Below are positions 1 to 11,832 of a DNA stretch of 64,000 nt, in pieces. Numbering within the stretch: the stretch's first letter is position 1; the number at the start of each line of letters is the position of its first letter. This DNA comes from Nymphaea colorata. Lineage: Eukaryota > Streptophyta > Magnoliopsida > Nymphaeales > Nymphaeaceae. The position numbers and the translations under genes were made by a program. Under the pieces are notes generated by a model. The model was not told where the DNA came from. It ran no database searches and worked only from the letters and a program-made list of their open reading frames with translations. Where the stretch lies: NCBI RefSeq assembly GCF_008831285.2, contig NC_045139.1, forward strand, positions 36,158,970-36,222,969, in the 5' to 3' direction.

Positions 1-322
1 CTGCATCTTAAGCTAACACAGCTTAGTAATTAATGGAGCAATGCTTTGGAAGTTTAACAAGCAGAGGTTGTTGATCTATGCAAACCAGCTCAATGCACAG
101 AAAAGCTGACCTAAATTCTGTTTCATGCAATTTCTAACAAAATTTTGGCAGCTCTATCCATCAAGCATAGTTTCCATGAGCCATTTCTGGCATGGATGGT
201 TCGGGATTATAAGATTCGTGAGGTTTAGTTCTGGTGGCATGACCCTTCTAAACTTCAACCATGATATTTCAAATGTCATCAACTACGCTATACAATATTC
301 AAAATAAAATCATGCAACATAC

Positions 323-3134
323 TTTCTAGAATTAATGTAGGCGAAGAGCTCCTTGGAATCATTGAGCCTAAGCTGAGTAGCTGGAAGAACGTAAGGTTCA
401 GGATTGACAACATTGCCTGTATACTCGTCGTTACACACAATCATCCCGACACCTCCAGCATCTTTAACTTCAATGCCCTTCAGTATATTTTCATAAGCAG
501 AATCACTGAGGCAAGTTATGATCTTGCCCTTGACCTTTTTGGGATCAAGAGTACCTGTTCGACAGTAGTTTCTGCACAAATTAAGTAGAAAAAGAAAAGC
601 CAAATTATAATGAATAGAAGCTTCTGTATGATGTTAAATGCATGAACCAATAAATTAACCATTGCCATGCATCAAAGGCCTTTGATTCAATAGATTCATC
701 AGGCTTTTTCTGTTGTTATCTGCGATCATTTATGTTGTTCTTAGTTTTTCCACAGTAATAAGGATCGTCTGTTAAGTAATGCACAGCAAACTTACGCAGA
801 GAAGGGCTTGGCATTTGCAGCTCTGACATCCGCTCCTTTCGCCAATGGATATAATTTTTTCGCCAATGAACTTGAAGAAGAAAGGCTTGCTCCCTAAGAT
901 GTTAAAAAACTAGATAAATTCTGCAGCTCTACAAAAAAACGATGTTAAAGACAGTACTAAGTCTTCTTAGCAAGGACAAACCCAAAAAGAAAAAGCGGTA
1001 TAGCTCGAGTAAGGATGTTTCTATCTCTACTATTAGAAACTAATATATCATGAACTCAATTTTGCTGCCTGTACTTGGTTCTGATGCTGATACTAGTTGA
1101 CCAAATCCTTTCGTGGTTCATGAAATGCTAATCACGTTCATACTACCAGGTGCTGCAAAAGATTGATAGTATTTGAAATTTAGAAGATGAAATTCTCAGC
1201 AGAAGTGGAAATGCCAAGTCATATGCTATGGGTTGTTCTCTCAATTTCTACACAGTTATTACTTCTTTAACATTTTCAAAACTATCGGGTTACATCCAAC
1301 TTCTTTTTCGTCAAATTAGGATTCCCAATTCAGATAGCAGTAAGAAAAAAGAGAAACACTAAAAGGGAAATGTGCAAGACCAACCCGAAGAGTCTTATTG
1401 TTGCCAAGAGAAAGATAAGAAACGAACTCCCTGTCCAAGGTGCTAGCAGCAACGGTAATCAACCACGGAGCCACATTAGACACTGACTGCAGCATCGGGC
1501 CATCGTTGCCGGCGGAGGCGACCACCGTGATCCTTCGGCTGACGGCGTGGAACGAGCCGATTGCGATGGCGTCGTTGAAGTAGTCATGAGGTGAGCCGCC
1601 GAGCGAAAGGGTGATGACGTCGACGCCGTCCCTGATCGCAGAGTCGAAAGCAGCCAATATGTCAGCATCAAAACACTGGCGATCCCAGCAGACCTTGTAG
1701 GTCGCGAGACGAGCCCTTGGAGAGCCGCCCTTCGCCGTTCCGTTAGCCGCGCCGAATATGCTCGCGTTCGGCACGAAGCTGCCTGCAGCTGTAGACGCGG
1801 TGTGAGTGCCATGACCTTCCGAATCTCGAGCAGACCTGCCGTCCTTTGGGTGCTCACCGGCGCCGTTGACGTAGCCCTTGTCAAAGTAGCGTGCGCCGAT
1901 CAGCTTTCTGTAGTCCAGCCGCCATTGGAGACGTTCAATTACGGCCCGAGTACCTTAGCTTGTTGCAAAATATTGGAAGAAAAGGAGAGGGAAATCCGAA
2001 GTTGGGCGGCAAACCTGTTGCATTTAACACCATTCACATCGGTCGCATTCTGGCATACTCCTTTCCACCTTGCAGGCACAGGTCCGAGACCTTCATCACT
2101 AAAGCTCTCTGACTCTGGCCAAACTCCTGCTACCACCAAGATCAGATGTCAAAAATTACAGGGCTTTTTAGTATTTCCTCAGGTACATAGGCCTACTCCT
2201 GATGCCACCGAGATCAGATTTCAACAATTGCAGGAAATTTTCATTATTCCCTTACATGTGCAGGCCCAACTCCTCCCACCACCAAGATGGGATGTCAAAG
2301 GTGGCAGGAAATTTTCATTATTTAATAGCCTCAGGACATCGAATCATAAGCTTTTTGACGAAGTATGAAACCTGTGGAGGAGAAATTAAACGATGCAAAA
2401 ATCCTCTTCTCTATAAACTTCATGAAATTTAAGAGAACGTCTTGTCCATATATAAAAATATGATGAAGACGAAGCATGATCCTTTGGTCCATCCTTTTAA
2501 AGTCTTGCATGCAACTCAACATTAAGATGGTTGTAGTGACGACGATCCATCTAATACAAAAAAGTCAGTCAAAGGAAAGCATACAAGAACAGTACTAGTA
2601 CCAGCAGCACCGGCATTAGTGTCGAGGATGCCAATTGATGGATTGTGATTGTAGGTCTACATCCGAATTTGATTAGTTGGGTTCGGAAAAGATTGGATCC
2701 AGTTACCATTTTGAATTTGGTATATTATTTTAGCATCCGAGTCCAAATCCTATCTAAATGATAGATTTTGAGATAGGCGAATACAGTTCCATCCTCAGAA
2801 AATCCGAACTAATACAAATCCGAATAGTTTTGATCAGATCCAATTCCATATTCCCAACTAAATCAGCCATGAAAAAGAAAAATCTGAGCAAGAGTTGCAG
2901 ACGAGGTACGCTAACTATATATAATCAAAATCACACTGTTTGAAATTAAAGGGTAGAAGTAATCCCACCTGTGTCGAAGTGTCCAATAATTACATCTTCA
3001 CCGTAGTGGCCTTTCTCCCACAATGAATTCGGCGTAGTCTTTCCTTCACTCTCCAGGCCCAGAAACTCCCATGAACGAGTTGTATGGAGTTGATGCTCCT
3101 TGTTGGGGAACACAGACACAACACCAGGATGCTC

Positions 3135-3182
<48 letters not shown>

Positions 3183-4203
3183 AATGTGTTTGTTATGGCA
3201 AATCAAATTAATGGAGAAGAAACGGGAGACGCTTTCTTACTGGACAATTCTGTGGCTTCGTCTTCATCTAGAATTGCAGCAAATCCGTTGATGTTGTTCG
3301 TGTAGGAATAAAATATTGATTCCTCCGCTTTTTCTACTCTGAAAAAAGGCGAGGAAAACAAGATGAAGTGAGAGGCGAACTGGCGATGCCCGGATTTAAT
3401 TTCATCTTCCATAAGTGGACAACCTTGCGATTAAATGTAAACAACGTTCTAGTAAAGTCCCCAAAATATATATGATAGCATATGAAATCCTAAAAGTTCA
3501 AATAAGTTGGCCGACCATATAAGAAATGGACTAATTTTAACAATAAAAAAAATGTTCTAAAAGTGTGTGTCTATATATATATATATATATAATTGATCCT
3601 CGTAACTCATTGTTGATAACATCTGCCCCTTAGCATAACTAGTCAGTCTGAGAGGCATGCAAAATGCATGCAGCCAGTTTGATTCACGTGGATGTTGTTC
3701 TTTTTAACTGGAAATGGTAGCATGAACAACATTTGAGTTGAAAGATGTCTCATGAAGCCGTGGCAACGCAAGTTCCGAAGCCTCTATAGACCCTGGGGCA
3801 GGGAGAACGGAGGGTGGCTCGCATACCACCATTGTTGACAACATCTTATCGTGTCAAGATCTATGTGTATAATAATATATGTATGCAATTTTCTCCTTAT
3901 TATATGTTAAGAGAAAACATTGACTGGGAAAAGATATGAAGATGTGATGGTATAATATATATTTCGTACCCTCCTAAAACAGATCCAAGAAGTTGGTGGT
4001 GAGAATTGATCACGTTTTGTTGAACATCTGCTGCTGCTGATATGTGAGAATGTGCTCCCAAGTACACTACGTATGACTGTCACCATGTAAAACGGAAAAG
4101 CCAAGTTACAATGTTACTTTCCCTGTATCATCAGCTTATCCCATGTTCCCCGAAATCCCAAAAAAATAAAAAGAAAATTTGTGATTTAATAGCAACTGCT
4201 TCG

Positions 4204-4240
<37 letters not shown>

Positions 4241-4312
4241 TTTCTTCACTGCCAAAGTGGTGGGGATGACAGCCAAAGAGAGGAAGAAGAGAACCAGAAC
4301 GAGCGACTGCAT
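323..4312 (-). CDS. subtilisin-like serine protease (subtilase, S8 family), 5' part, runs off the window
   Basis: Secreted plant subtilase. Eight exons join in phase: 4241-4312, 3970-4076, 3241-3338, 2969-3133, 2015-2126, 1385-1907, 796-893, 323-571. Residues 1-24 form a signal peptide (hydrophobic [12 protein letters not shown]). An I9 propeptide follows ([11 protein letters not shown], then [15 protein letters not shown]). The S8 domain shows catalytic Asp near residue 146 ([10 protein letters not shown]), catalytic His near 217 ([10 protein letters not shown]) and the oxyanion Asn near 319 ([10 protein letters not shown]). The last two exons carry the PA domain ([24 protein letters not shown]). 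Exon 8 ends in phase 2 and reading should continue leftward. The catalytic Ser region (GTSM) and Fn3-like tail are not in the window, so about 474 of the usual 750 or so residues are visible. No stop or frameshift is seen. ATG 4312 was chosen because the signal peptide starts there; 4324 is an alternative. Confidence 0.9.
3137..3178. repeat. (GA)21 microsatellite at a subtilase splice acceptor
   Basis: Uninterrupted GA dinucleotide run in subtilase intron 3. On the coding strand it reads (CT)n and runs directly into the TAG acceptor at 3134-3136, so it serves as the whole polypyrimidine tract of that intron. Confidence 0.95.
4207..4237. repeat. (GA)15 microsatellite at a subtilase splice donor
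   Basis: GA run in subtilase intron 1. On the coding strand the intron begins GTAC at 4240-4237 and continues immediately as (CT)n, so the repeat lies next to the 5' splice site. A third, shorter GA run lies at about 4527-4543, upstream of the gene. Confidence 0.93.
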
Positions 4313-5747
4313 CCTGTAACTCATCCCAATCTGTGTCGTCTGGATACGTGATATGAAATGCTTGCCATCCTTGCATCTTATATTGGAATTAGAATGTCTA
4401 CAAGGTAAGTAGTAATTGAGAAAGATTTGAATCAGTAAAATGGATTCATTGTCGTTTTGACAGCATGATCTTAACTGTATTTTGTCATTGCAGAAAAGGA
4501 ATCTATGTATATGGCCTGATCAACGCAGAGAGAGAGAGAGAGATTCATGTCCATCTCCTGGAAAGGAAATCGAGCTCAAGTTTCCATTTTCTTCGATCGG
4601 TTGCAGCTTTTGATCATGCTGAAACAGTTGGATATCATATCTCCACCTGTGCATGAATATATTATGAAAATGATCTGAAGTATGCTCACCATTCAATATC
4701 TTGATCAAGCCAATGGAAAGATGCGGTTAAAACAACATTATTTCCCACTTGAGAAAGTTTCGTTCTACCATTAAAAAATGTACCTTTTGCGGTCCTTGAA
4801 GAAATGAACATTTTTTTTTAGGGCAAGAGTATAATTGCTTTTTGTGGGATGAAAAATATAAAGGACATATTATTTGGGCAAGGTGATTAATCTTTCGCTA
4901 CTTGTGTTCCTCTCTTTCTTTATGTGAATGATCCCCAGATTTGCTCACACCAATCACATATTTGTGGCCTTAACTGCGTATCATATTTCAATTTAATTTA
5001 AGATCTTGAAGGACCTAGACCGGTCAATAGGATGAATGCTTAAAGATGCTATTGAAATAAGGACATTTATGGGATTTCGGTTTCTACAAGCAGATATGAA
5101 GCATTTGATAAGAAGAGTACCATACAAATATATGGCCTCTAGCGTTTGATTGTTAAATCTAGCGAGAAAAAAATATCCATAATCACTCTATATTTCGTAA
5201 TGTATTTTAAGGACACAATGTTCTTCCTATCGAGTGCCCTCTTAAAATATTTGATTTTTCTATCCAAAATTACTACCCGCTTCTTGGTTTTGCATGATGT
5301 GGGCAGCCACAACCCCGTGCGTCGATAAAGGACAGAGCTCATATCACCATGTAGCTGCAACAAAGATGATAACAGTTTTACCAATGACTAAGACAACGAG
5401 AAGGAAAAGCGCATTCCCTTCCTCCTCCATCACACACAAACAAAAAGGAGGATCTTGCCAAGAAAGAGAATTTGCCGGAGGGACGTGCAACAGAATTAGA
5501 TGAGGTGCTAGTTTCCTGTCCAATACAACAAGCACAACAATTTTGAATCGCGAAGCCTCCTTTCTTTCAGTAGGAAAGGTTGCACGGCCGAACTTTTTCT
5601 ACTTTTCGCATCTCAAATAGAGACTAGTAACAACTATGGAAGTACAGAAGGAACAGAAGAATTTCCAAAAATTAATTATGAGTCAAATTCTGCTAGGAAT
5701 TGGTGGATGCACATGTTCTGTAAAAACAGGAGGATTGGCACCCAGTT
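4313..5747. other. intergenic, subtilase 5' flank and SEP15 3' flank
   Basis: AT-rich spacer between two minus-strand genes. It must hold the subtilase promoter and the SEP15-like 3' UTR. I see no further gene, RNA or repeat family that I can name. Confidence 0.5.
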
Positions 5748-8700
5748 TTAGCTCGACTCTCTGCTTGGTTTCACCTTCTCTCTCAAAAACTGCTGCACAT
5801 GCTCGCGCTTCCAGTTGTCAATTCTGCAAGGATAAGAGGAAACTTACAATGTCAGTTATAGAGATTCAAAGTAATAGAGGGATCTAAGATCCTCGCTTTT
5901 ACCTGGGTAAGAGTAAATGTATGGCAAACCATAGCCTAAATTTAGAGCAGTCTCGTTCCAGAGTGTGTCAGTGCCACAGATGATTTAATAGACTAACAAT
6001 CGAAAACATAATTTGGAAAAAATGGCGGTAAAAAAAAAATAGACTGTAACCGTCAAAAATTAGCCCATATTCTGAAAATATAGAAAAAATGAGGCCAATG
6101 CTACGACAGATGCTTATTCATGTGCCCAACCTAAATAGATGATTGGACCTGTTTTTCCAGGATGTTTGGAGAATTTATTAATTATTTATGTATCTGAAAA
6201 GAAAAGAATTCAGACTAATTCTCTTGAGAAGAAACAGAAATTAGAATTAGAGAATTCAAATTTCAAAATTGATGGAACATTTGAATAACCAGTATACCTA
6301 TTCTTCATATAGTGCATTTCAACACGCAAAACTATTCTTACATATTTCTGGAACTGACTTCAAAATGCTCCTTTGGAAGTTTACAACTAGATGCAGTTTA
6401 TGCATTTGGGAAGCAAGTCGGTCTTCCCTTTGTAAGTACACTAAAATGTAGATTTAGTAGACACCAGCTCTTACAGGTGGTGGCTACCACATGCAGGGTG
6501 CAACGGGGCAACTCCTTTCTAAATGTCTGTAAGTCCCTCCAATTGCCAGCTCATAAAAAGAACCTATGTGATTTTATATTCCAGAATAACAAACTGGTAT
6601 ACCATTATAAATTCCATTATTATATTCCTATCAGGAACTGTTTCCATCTCAAATACCAAGATGACTCGCACTGCCAGTTAAAACTCTGATTCTTCTATAG
6701 ATAAAGTTAACTGCAGGAAGATGCTCCAGTGATTATGTATACAACAACAAAAAAAAAAAAAAACAGAGATGTTTTTGTCCAGACACTTTTTTTTAGACTT
6801 TAAAATGTATTTAAAACATACCCAAGGAGGTTAACAAGCAGCTTACTTAACAAGAGATACACGCATAATCCATTTAGCAGATGCTCCTAGGCAGTGCCTC
6901 AGTTGGATATACAAGCAAACAAACAAATGAAACATTCATGACAAAAGAGCCACATGCATCTGAATTCAGCAAGTATTTGGGTACTAAACCAACCTTATTG
7001 TTTCTTTGGTTTCACCATCCTCATTGACCATGATCAGTTTCGGGGGTGAAGCATAAGCATATTGAACTTTCACATATGGAAACTGATCTTTGTCTTCTTC
7101 GATGAAGGACACAATTTCAGGATAAAATACAAGTTTCCTCATGCAGACCTCCAATATTGCACCAGAGTATGTAACCTAAGTTGCAATTGAACAGTTGTTA
7201 GATTCAAGTCATTCAACAATAGGACATATAAGAAGTCTAACAAGATAAAATGCAACGTAGTAATGTATCATAAAAAATTATAATTTTTTAAGGTTCAAAA
7301 ATTCAAAAAGCATAAAAAAAGTCAGAAAAGATTAAAAAATGTTTTTTATAGAAAAACATGTCACACATAAATAAAGTCTTATTATAGCAATGAACATTCA
7401 TCAATTTAACATAACATAATCATGATGTCATAAATCATAGCACATCAAGAAATAAGTTCAAAGTTTTAAACATCAATATTGTAAAAGCCACATCGTAATG
7501 CATATCGGTCAGGCCGACCAACGTAACATATTGCAAACATATCGTCAATTATATTTTAATTCATAAAAGATAGAAAAAATAGGAAAATGGAGAATAATTT
7601 GGAAACAATCTTGAAAAATCAACAAAAATGTGTTCTATATAAAAAATTCATTACACACATAATGAACCTTCATGATTTATTGTTCATAAGTAATGAAACG
7701 TTAATAAAATAAAGTGTAAAGTTGTAAATTTTAAAGTATTTTACAACACATCAAAACGAATAATCTGTAGTCGTTAATTGTCAAATGAGAATTGAAATAT
7801 GTTTATGATTAAATAACATCATGATTATTCTCAATCGATACAATATTCATTATCTTCTTCATTTTCATCCTCATCCCTTCAAGCTGGTGATTTCTCCCTC
7901 AAATAATGATGTCTTGGCAATTTCTTTTTAAAATGGTGAAAACCCACCTCTCACAACTCTTAGAGGTGTTGAAAATGAAAGGGAAGAGGAACTGTTTTAA
8001 AAAAAATCACAACAAAAAAGGGGCATCAAACCCATTTTGAAAAAAAAAGTCATATGGTAAGATATGGCCTGTATCAGCTGTAAGATACGGCTGTCACAAG
8101 CACAATACACATGCATTTTGTTATCATGCCAGTAATATATAGGTTTTTCCAATCTATACAATACGTATCTAGTATCTACGATACGGATAACACTGTTATA
8201 CATCACAAGATGAACTTGCTTAACGCAAATAATAAATGATCGGCAATCGCCAATGTCAACTACAAGAAATCAGAAAAATTCCTATCTTTCTTCAACAAGA
8301 AGTTAATCTTTTAGGTGTGAAACTGCAAATATAGCTTCAAATTGACATTTTCTGAGTTCTCCCTTAAGTAGCAACTAGCAAGATCTCCCTCATCTTCAAA
8401 AGCAGCATACTTTCATCCACCACAGACTTTGATTGGCTGTAGTAGTTACTAGTTACTAACTACCCAAAATCAAGCCAAAGACAATGGCACAAGGAGCACT
8501 CCATTATAATACGACTATTGACTTGCACTGACCTAATCATGATTAGCAGTTGGCTCCAATTGCCCCATTTTAAGCCTAACTAAGCTCATCAACTGAGCTC
8601 GATGAGATGCGTTAGGAGCAGCATGCACTGTAAACTGAGGGCAAACAATATCCTGTGAAATTTCTTCAAAAATGTGAATAGAAATATGAACATGCTTCCA

Positions 8701-9807
8701 CATGGACACCAACAAAAGGTGAAAGAAAAATATAGAAAGTTAAAAACCAACAGCACCAGAAAAATTGGAATGTAGAACCACCTTAATGAAAGCAAACAAA
8801 GAAAATGATCATAGGTGATTAACACATTAAAACGTAGCAAAAAATCTTAAAATCATAAACCATGGATCAAGCAAAGAATACAAATCATTGACATAAGAGT
8901 AAGCAAACACAGCTACTAAGCGAACTACTAAACATACCTTACTCATGGAATCATCAGAATCCTCGGTACAACACTTCCGACACTCGGATACCAGTGCTGA
9001 AACCGACAGAAACGTGGAAATGTCAAAATTCATCATCAGTCTAATAAATTAATCATCCTCCAGAACGACACAACCATCTACCTTACAAGAAAAATGCAAC
9101 AATACCTAGTTTACAAAGTGGGGTGCTTATAAGTAGATGCATACATAGAGCGCCAACAAAAACGGGAGTCTATGTCTTAAAAACAACTAGGTAGTATATT
9201 ATCTTGACGCAGTTTTAAGGAACCATTTCCAATTGGCTTCCCAAACTTCTGGAATTTATTGCGCTGTCCTCCCCTCCTCTATAAAACCACACACCACCAA
9301 ACAACGGACAACCCAACAGAGCCAGAACTAAAGAAATCTTCTCTTAGCCACCCGCCAAAGAAATGTTCAATTCTAAACACCCAAAAACTAAAAAAACTAG
9401 ACGTCATCATTGTTACAAAACCAATTTTAAAAATCGCAAAAGATCAGAAAACCTTGGAGTTCAACATAACAACATCAGGTCACGAAGGGAAATATATGAA
9501 GAAAGAACAGCATAATTTCTCCAATAACCCGCCGAAAGGGGCTGGAGCCTGGATCTATCTCAATCCGTCAACGAATAATTTATAGGCAATCAGATCTTCA
9601 ACCAAAAAGAAATAAGGGGATGAGAGCCAAAGGATCACCATCGTCCTTGACGTATTCCGCCAAGGTGTTGCAGTCGGAACAGAGGGCGAGGCCCGTGAAC
9701 CCTAATTCCTCGCATGTCTTGGGGCTCAATTTGCCATCCTTCTCGGAGTGAACCAGGAGGAAACTGAAGGCAACCTGGAGGAGAACTACTAGCAGAACCA
9801 ACTTCAT
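5748..9807 (-). CDS. SEP15/selenoprotein F-like ER protein (Cys, non-Sec form)
   Basis: Plant homologue of the 15-kDa selenoprotein, an ER-lumen thioredoxin-like protein that in animals binds UDP-glucose:glycoprotein glucosyltransferase. Four exons join in phase: 9639-9807, 8938-8996, 6994-7175, 5748-5823, giving 161 residues. Residues 1-21 are a signal peptide (LVLLVVLLQVAFSFLL). The Cys-rich UGGT-binding domain follows (CEELGFTGLALCSDCNTL, SECRKCC). The thioredoxin-like domain starts with YSGAILEVCMRKLVFYPE and ends with IDNWKREHVQQFLREK. The animal CxU redox motif is replaced by CMR, so one Cys remains and no Sec codon is needed. ATG 9807 starts the signal peptide; an upstream in-frame start at 9918 would add an unlikely N-terminal extension. 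The gene looks intact. Confidence 0.9.
7176..8937 (-). other. large AT-rich intron 2 of the SEP15-like gene
   Basis: The intron is 1,762 bp and very AT-rich from 7260 to 7860. Around 8045-8190 it holds a stretch with repeated GATACG/ATACGTATC-like words. This resembles the terminal zone of plant transposon remnants (compare 58775-58835), but no inverted repeat could be bounded. Confidence 0.5.
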
Positions 9808-10232
9808 GCTCTCCCTCCCTCCTCTCTCGTTTCTTCCAGGAGCCCTTTTTACTATGGACAATCCATTTATTTGGTTTTCCTTTTCAAACAAATTGCGGAC
9901 AAAATACAGAGGATACAACTTGAAAAAAGAAGACGAGAATAAGATGTTTATTTCTTACACTAATATGTGACGGAAAATCATATGAAAAGTGCAAGAAGTG
10001 TACTATTTTTTCATTGTTTGAGAAGTGTTGGAAGGAAAAAAAAAATCAGAAACTCAGAGGACAGGATGCTGATGCATTTGGATAAGTATTATTTAACCTC
10101 GGGCCATTTGGGTGATGCTATGAATCCATATTAAATTTATATCTGTTAAATCAGTTAGGATTCAAATTAATTGATATTTGTTGTTTTTTGTTCTTCAATA
10201 ACAATTGATGGTAATGAGTATAGAATTAATTG

Positions 10233-10265
<33 letters not shown>

Positions 10266-11219
10266 TAGTACGATAAAAACCAAAACATTTACTTTTTTAG
10301 CTAAAAAATATTATAGACAAAATAAAAGCATCCTAATATGTTCATAAAAACTAATTTGATGCAAAACATGTTTAAACATGCTTTAGTTTAAGTTGTTCTT
10401 ATAAAAAGATGGTGATTTCTCTATCATCAAATTTTTGATGTTATACAAGCCGTTTAATTTATTGTAAAAATATAAATAAATAAATAAATAAAGATCAATT
10501 TCATATGTGTTTCCCATTAACTTACTTTTAAGAAGACTAGATTGCAAAGAAATATACCATAATTATTGCATTTAACCAATTGAATTTTGTCCTGACTTAG
10601 TGGTTAGGGATTTATCATATATAGTAAATGATGAGTTTGCTTAACAAATACTAACTAGATGATGAAAGTACTTATCATTTTTTTTTCCTGTTTTTCTTTC
10701 AACCATATATCGAATCATATTGTTAATTAAATCAAAGCATGTTTTGTATCAAAATAACTATTATAAACATATTAGAATGTTTATATTTTTTAAAATAATT
10801 TTCTAGCAAAAAATTAGATATATATATATATATATATAGTTTAATAGTACCTTTATAATAAAAAAATGAACGGCTCCTATAGCGTCAACATTTTGATATT
10901 TGAAAATTCAACTTTTTTCATAAAAACAATAAGAATCAAAGCATGTTTTATATGAAAAAGGTGATCATAAATATATTATGATGTTTATATTTTTAAAAAA
11001 AGAGAGAGAGAAACGGAAGAAGAAAAACTGGTACGTGGTAAAGGCAGGATATGAGTAGGAACAACACCACATGTCTATTTTCAGATTCAAACCGACATTG
11101 CACACCCTGACGATAATAACATTGTAAATTTCAATAACTAATTTGCATGGGAACTAATTTTTGGATCGTAGCTTAATCAACAGCCGCAGTAATGCATATT
11201 TGTACAACAGTCAAATTTC
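9808..11219. other. AT-rich intergenic, SEP15 5' flank
   Basis: Spacer upstream of the SEP15-like gene with AT microsatellites at about 10232-10260 and 10817-10839. A sequence around 10720-10810, including CAAAGCATGTTTTATAT, recurs with changes around 10935-10995, suggesting a small degenerate repeat. No gene is seen. Confidence 0.5.
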
Positions 11220-11832
11220 CTCTTCTCCTCATCCTCACACCTCTGAATATTCTAGGCATCGGAAACAACCGTCAGCCTGTAGTAGCAGCCTTATCAAGGG
11301 TCTAACACATTCTTTCATTCTTGTCACTCGGTGGCGGGTTTCCGCCCTCGACGTTGCTTGATGGGGACCCAAATCCTCTGCTCGCCAGGAAGCTCCATCG
11401 ACTGCCATAGAAGCTCCATCCCCAAGGTATCCACCCCTGTCTGATGCATAGCTCGCTGGAGGAGAGGCGGACGAGGACTCTTGCCCCCTCCCCTCCCCAT
11501 TCGCAACCCTGACCTGACTCTCTCTCGCATTCACAAGCTCTCTCTCTCACCATCCAGGACATAGTCACCACCACCTTGACTCATTGCTAGAGATTGAGCA
11601 GGAGCGTTCCTATTCAGGTCCCGGTCGACGAGACGAGGGTGAAGAGGAGGCAGGTGAGAGAGAGAACCTGCGAGGCTCAAATGAGAACCTTTAAGGGCCA
11701 CAACTTTTATCCGCAGATGAACGTCGGACCTATTTAGGTCCGACGCTTTTCCGCAGACAAAAGTCTGTGAAAACACACTTTTCATCGAGGTGTTTTCTTC
11801 CGTGCGTGATGGAGCACGGACGAAACAGCAGA
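11220..11832. mobile_element. GC-richer, hairpin-bearing transposon-like segment (CACTA-like subterminal region?)
   Basis: This segment is much more GC-rich than its flanks. It contains a near-perfect palindrome at 11722-11745 (CGTCGGACCTA, TT, TAGGTCCGACG), a short hairpin at about 11755-11768 (CAGAC AAAA GTCTG) and another at about 11801-11822 (TCCGTGC and GCACGGA arms). CCGCAGA occurs as a direct repeat on either side of the palindrome. Repeated G+C-rich palindromic words of this kind are typical of CACTA/EnSpm subterminal regions. No transposase, CACTA terminus or target duplication was found. The overlapping ORFs here have no recognisable domain. It ends where the duplicated gene block begins. 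Confidence 0.35.

Noticed and set aside
1-310. Next subtilase exon with the catalytic Ser
   Set aside because: No reading frame gives the expected PA/S8 sequence here; the exon is most likely beyond the window.
1459-1884. 141-codon minus-strand ORF over the subtilase exon
   Set aside because: Alternative frame of the S8 catalytic exon; the true frame carries the His and Asn motifs.
3100-3291. ORFs with poly-Ser-Leu or poly-Arg-Glu runs
   Set aside because: They are translations of the GA/CT microsatellites within introns.
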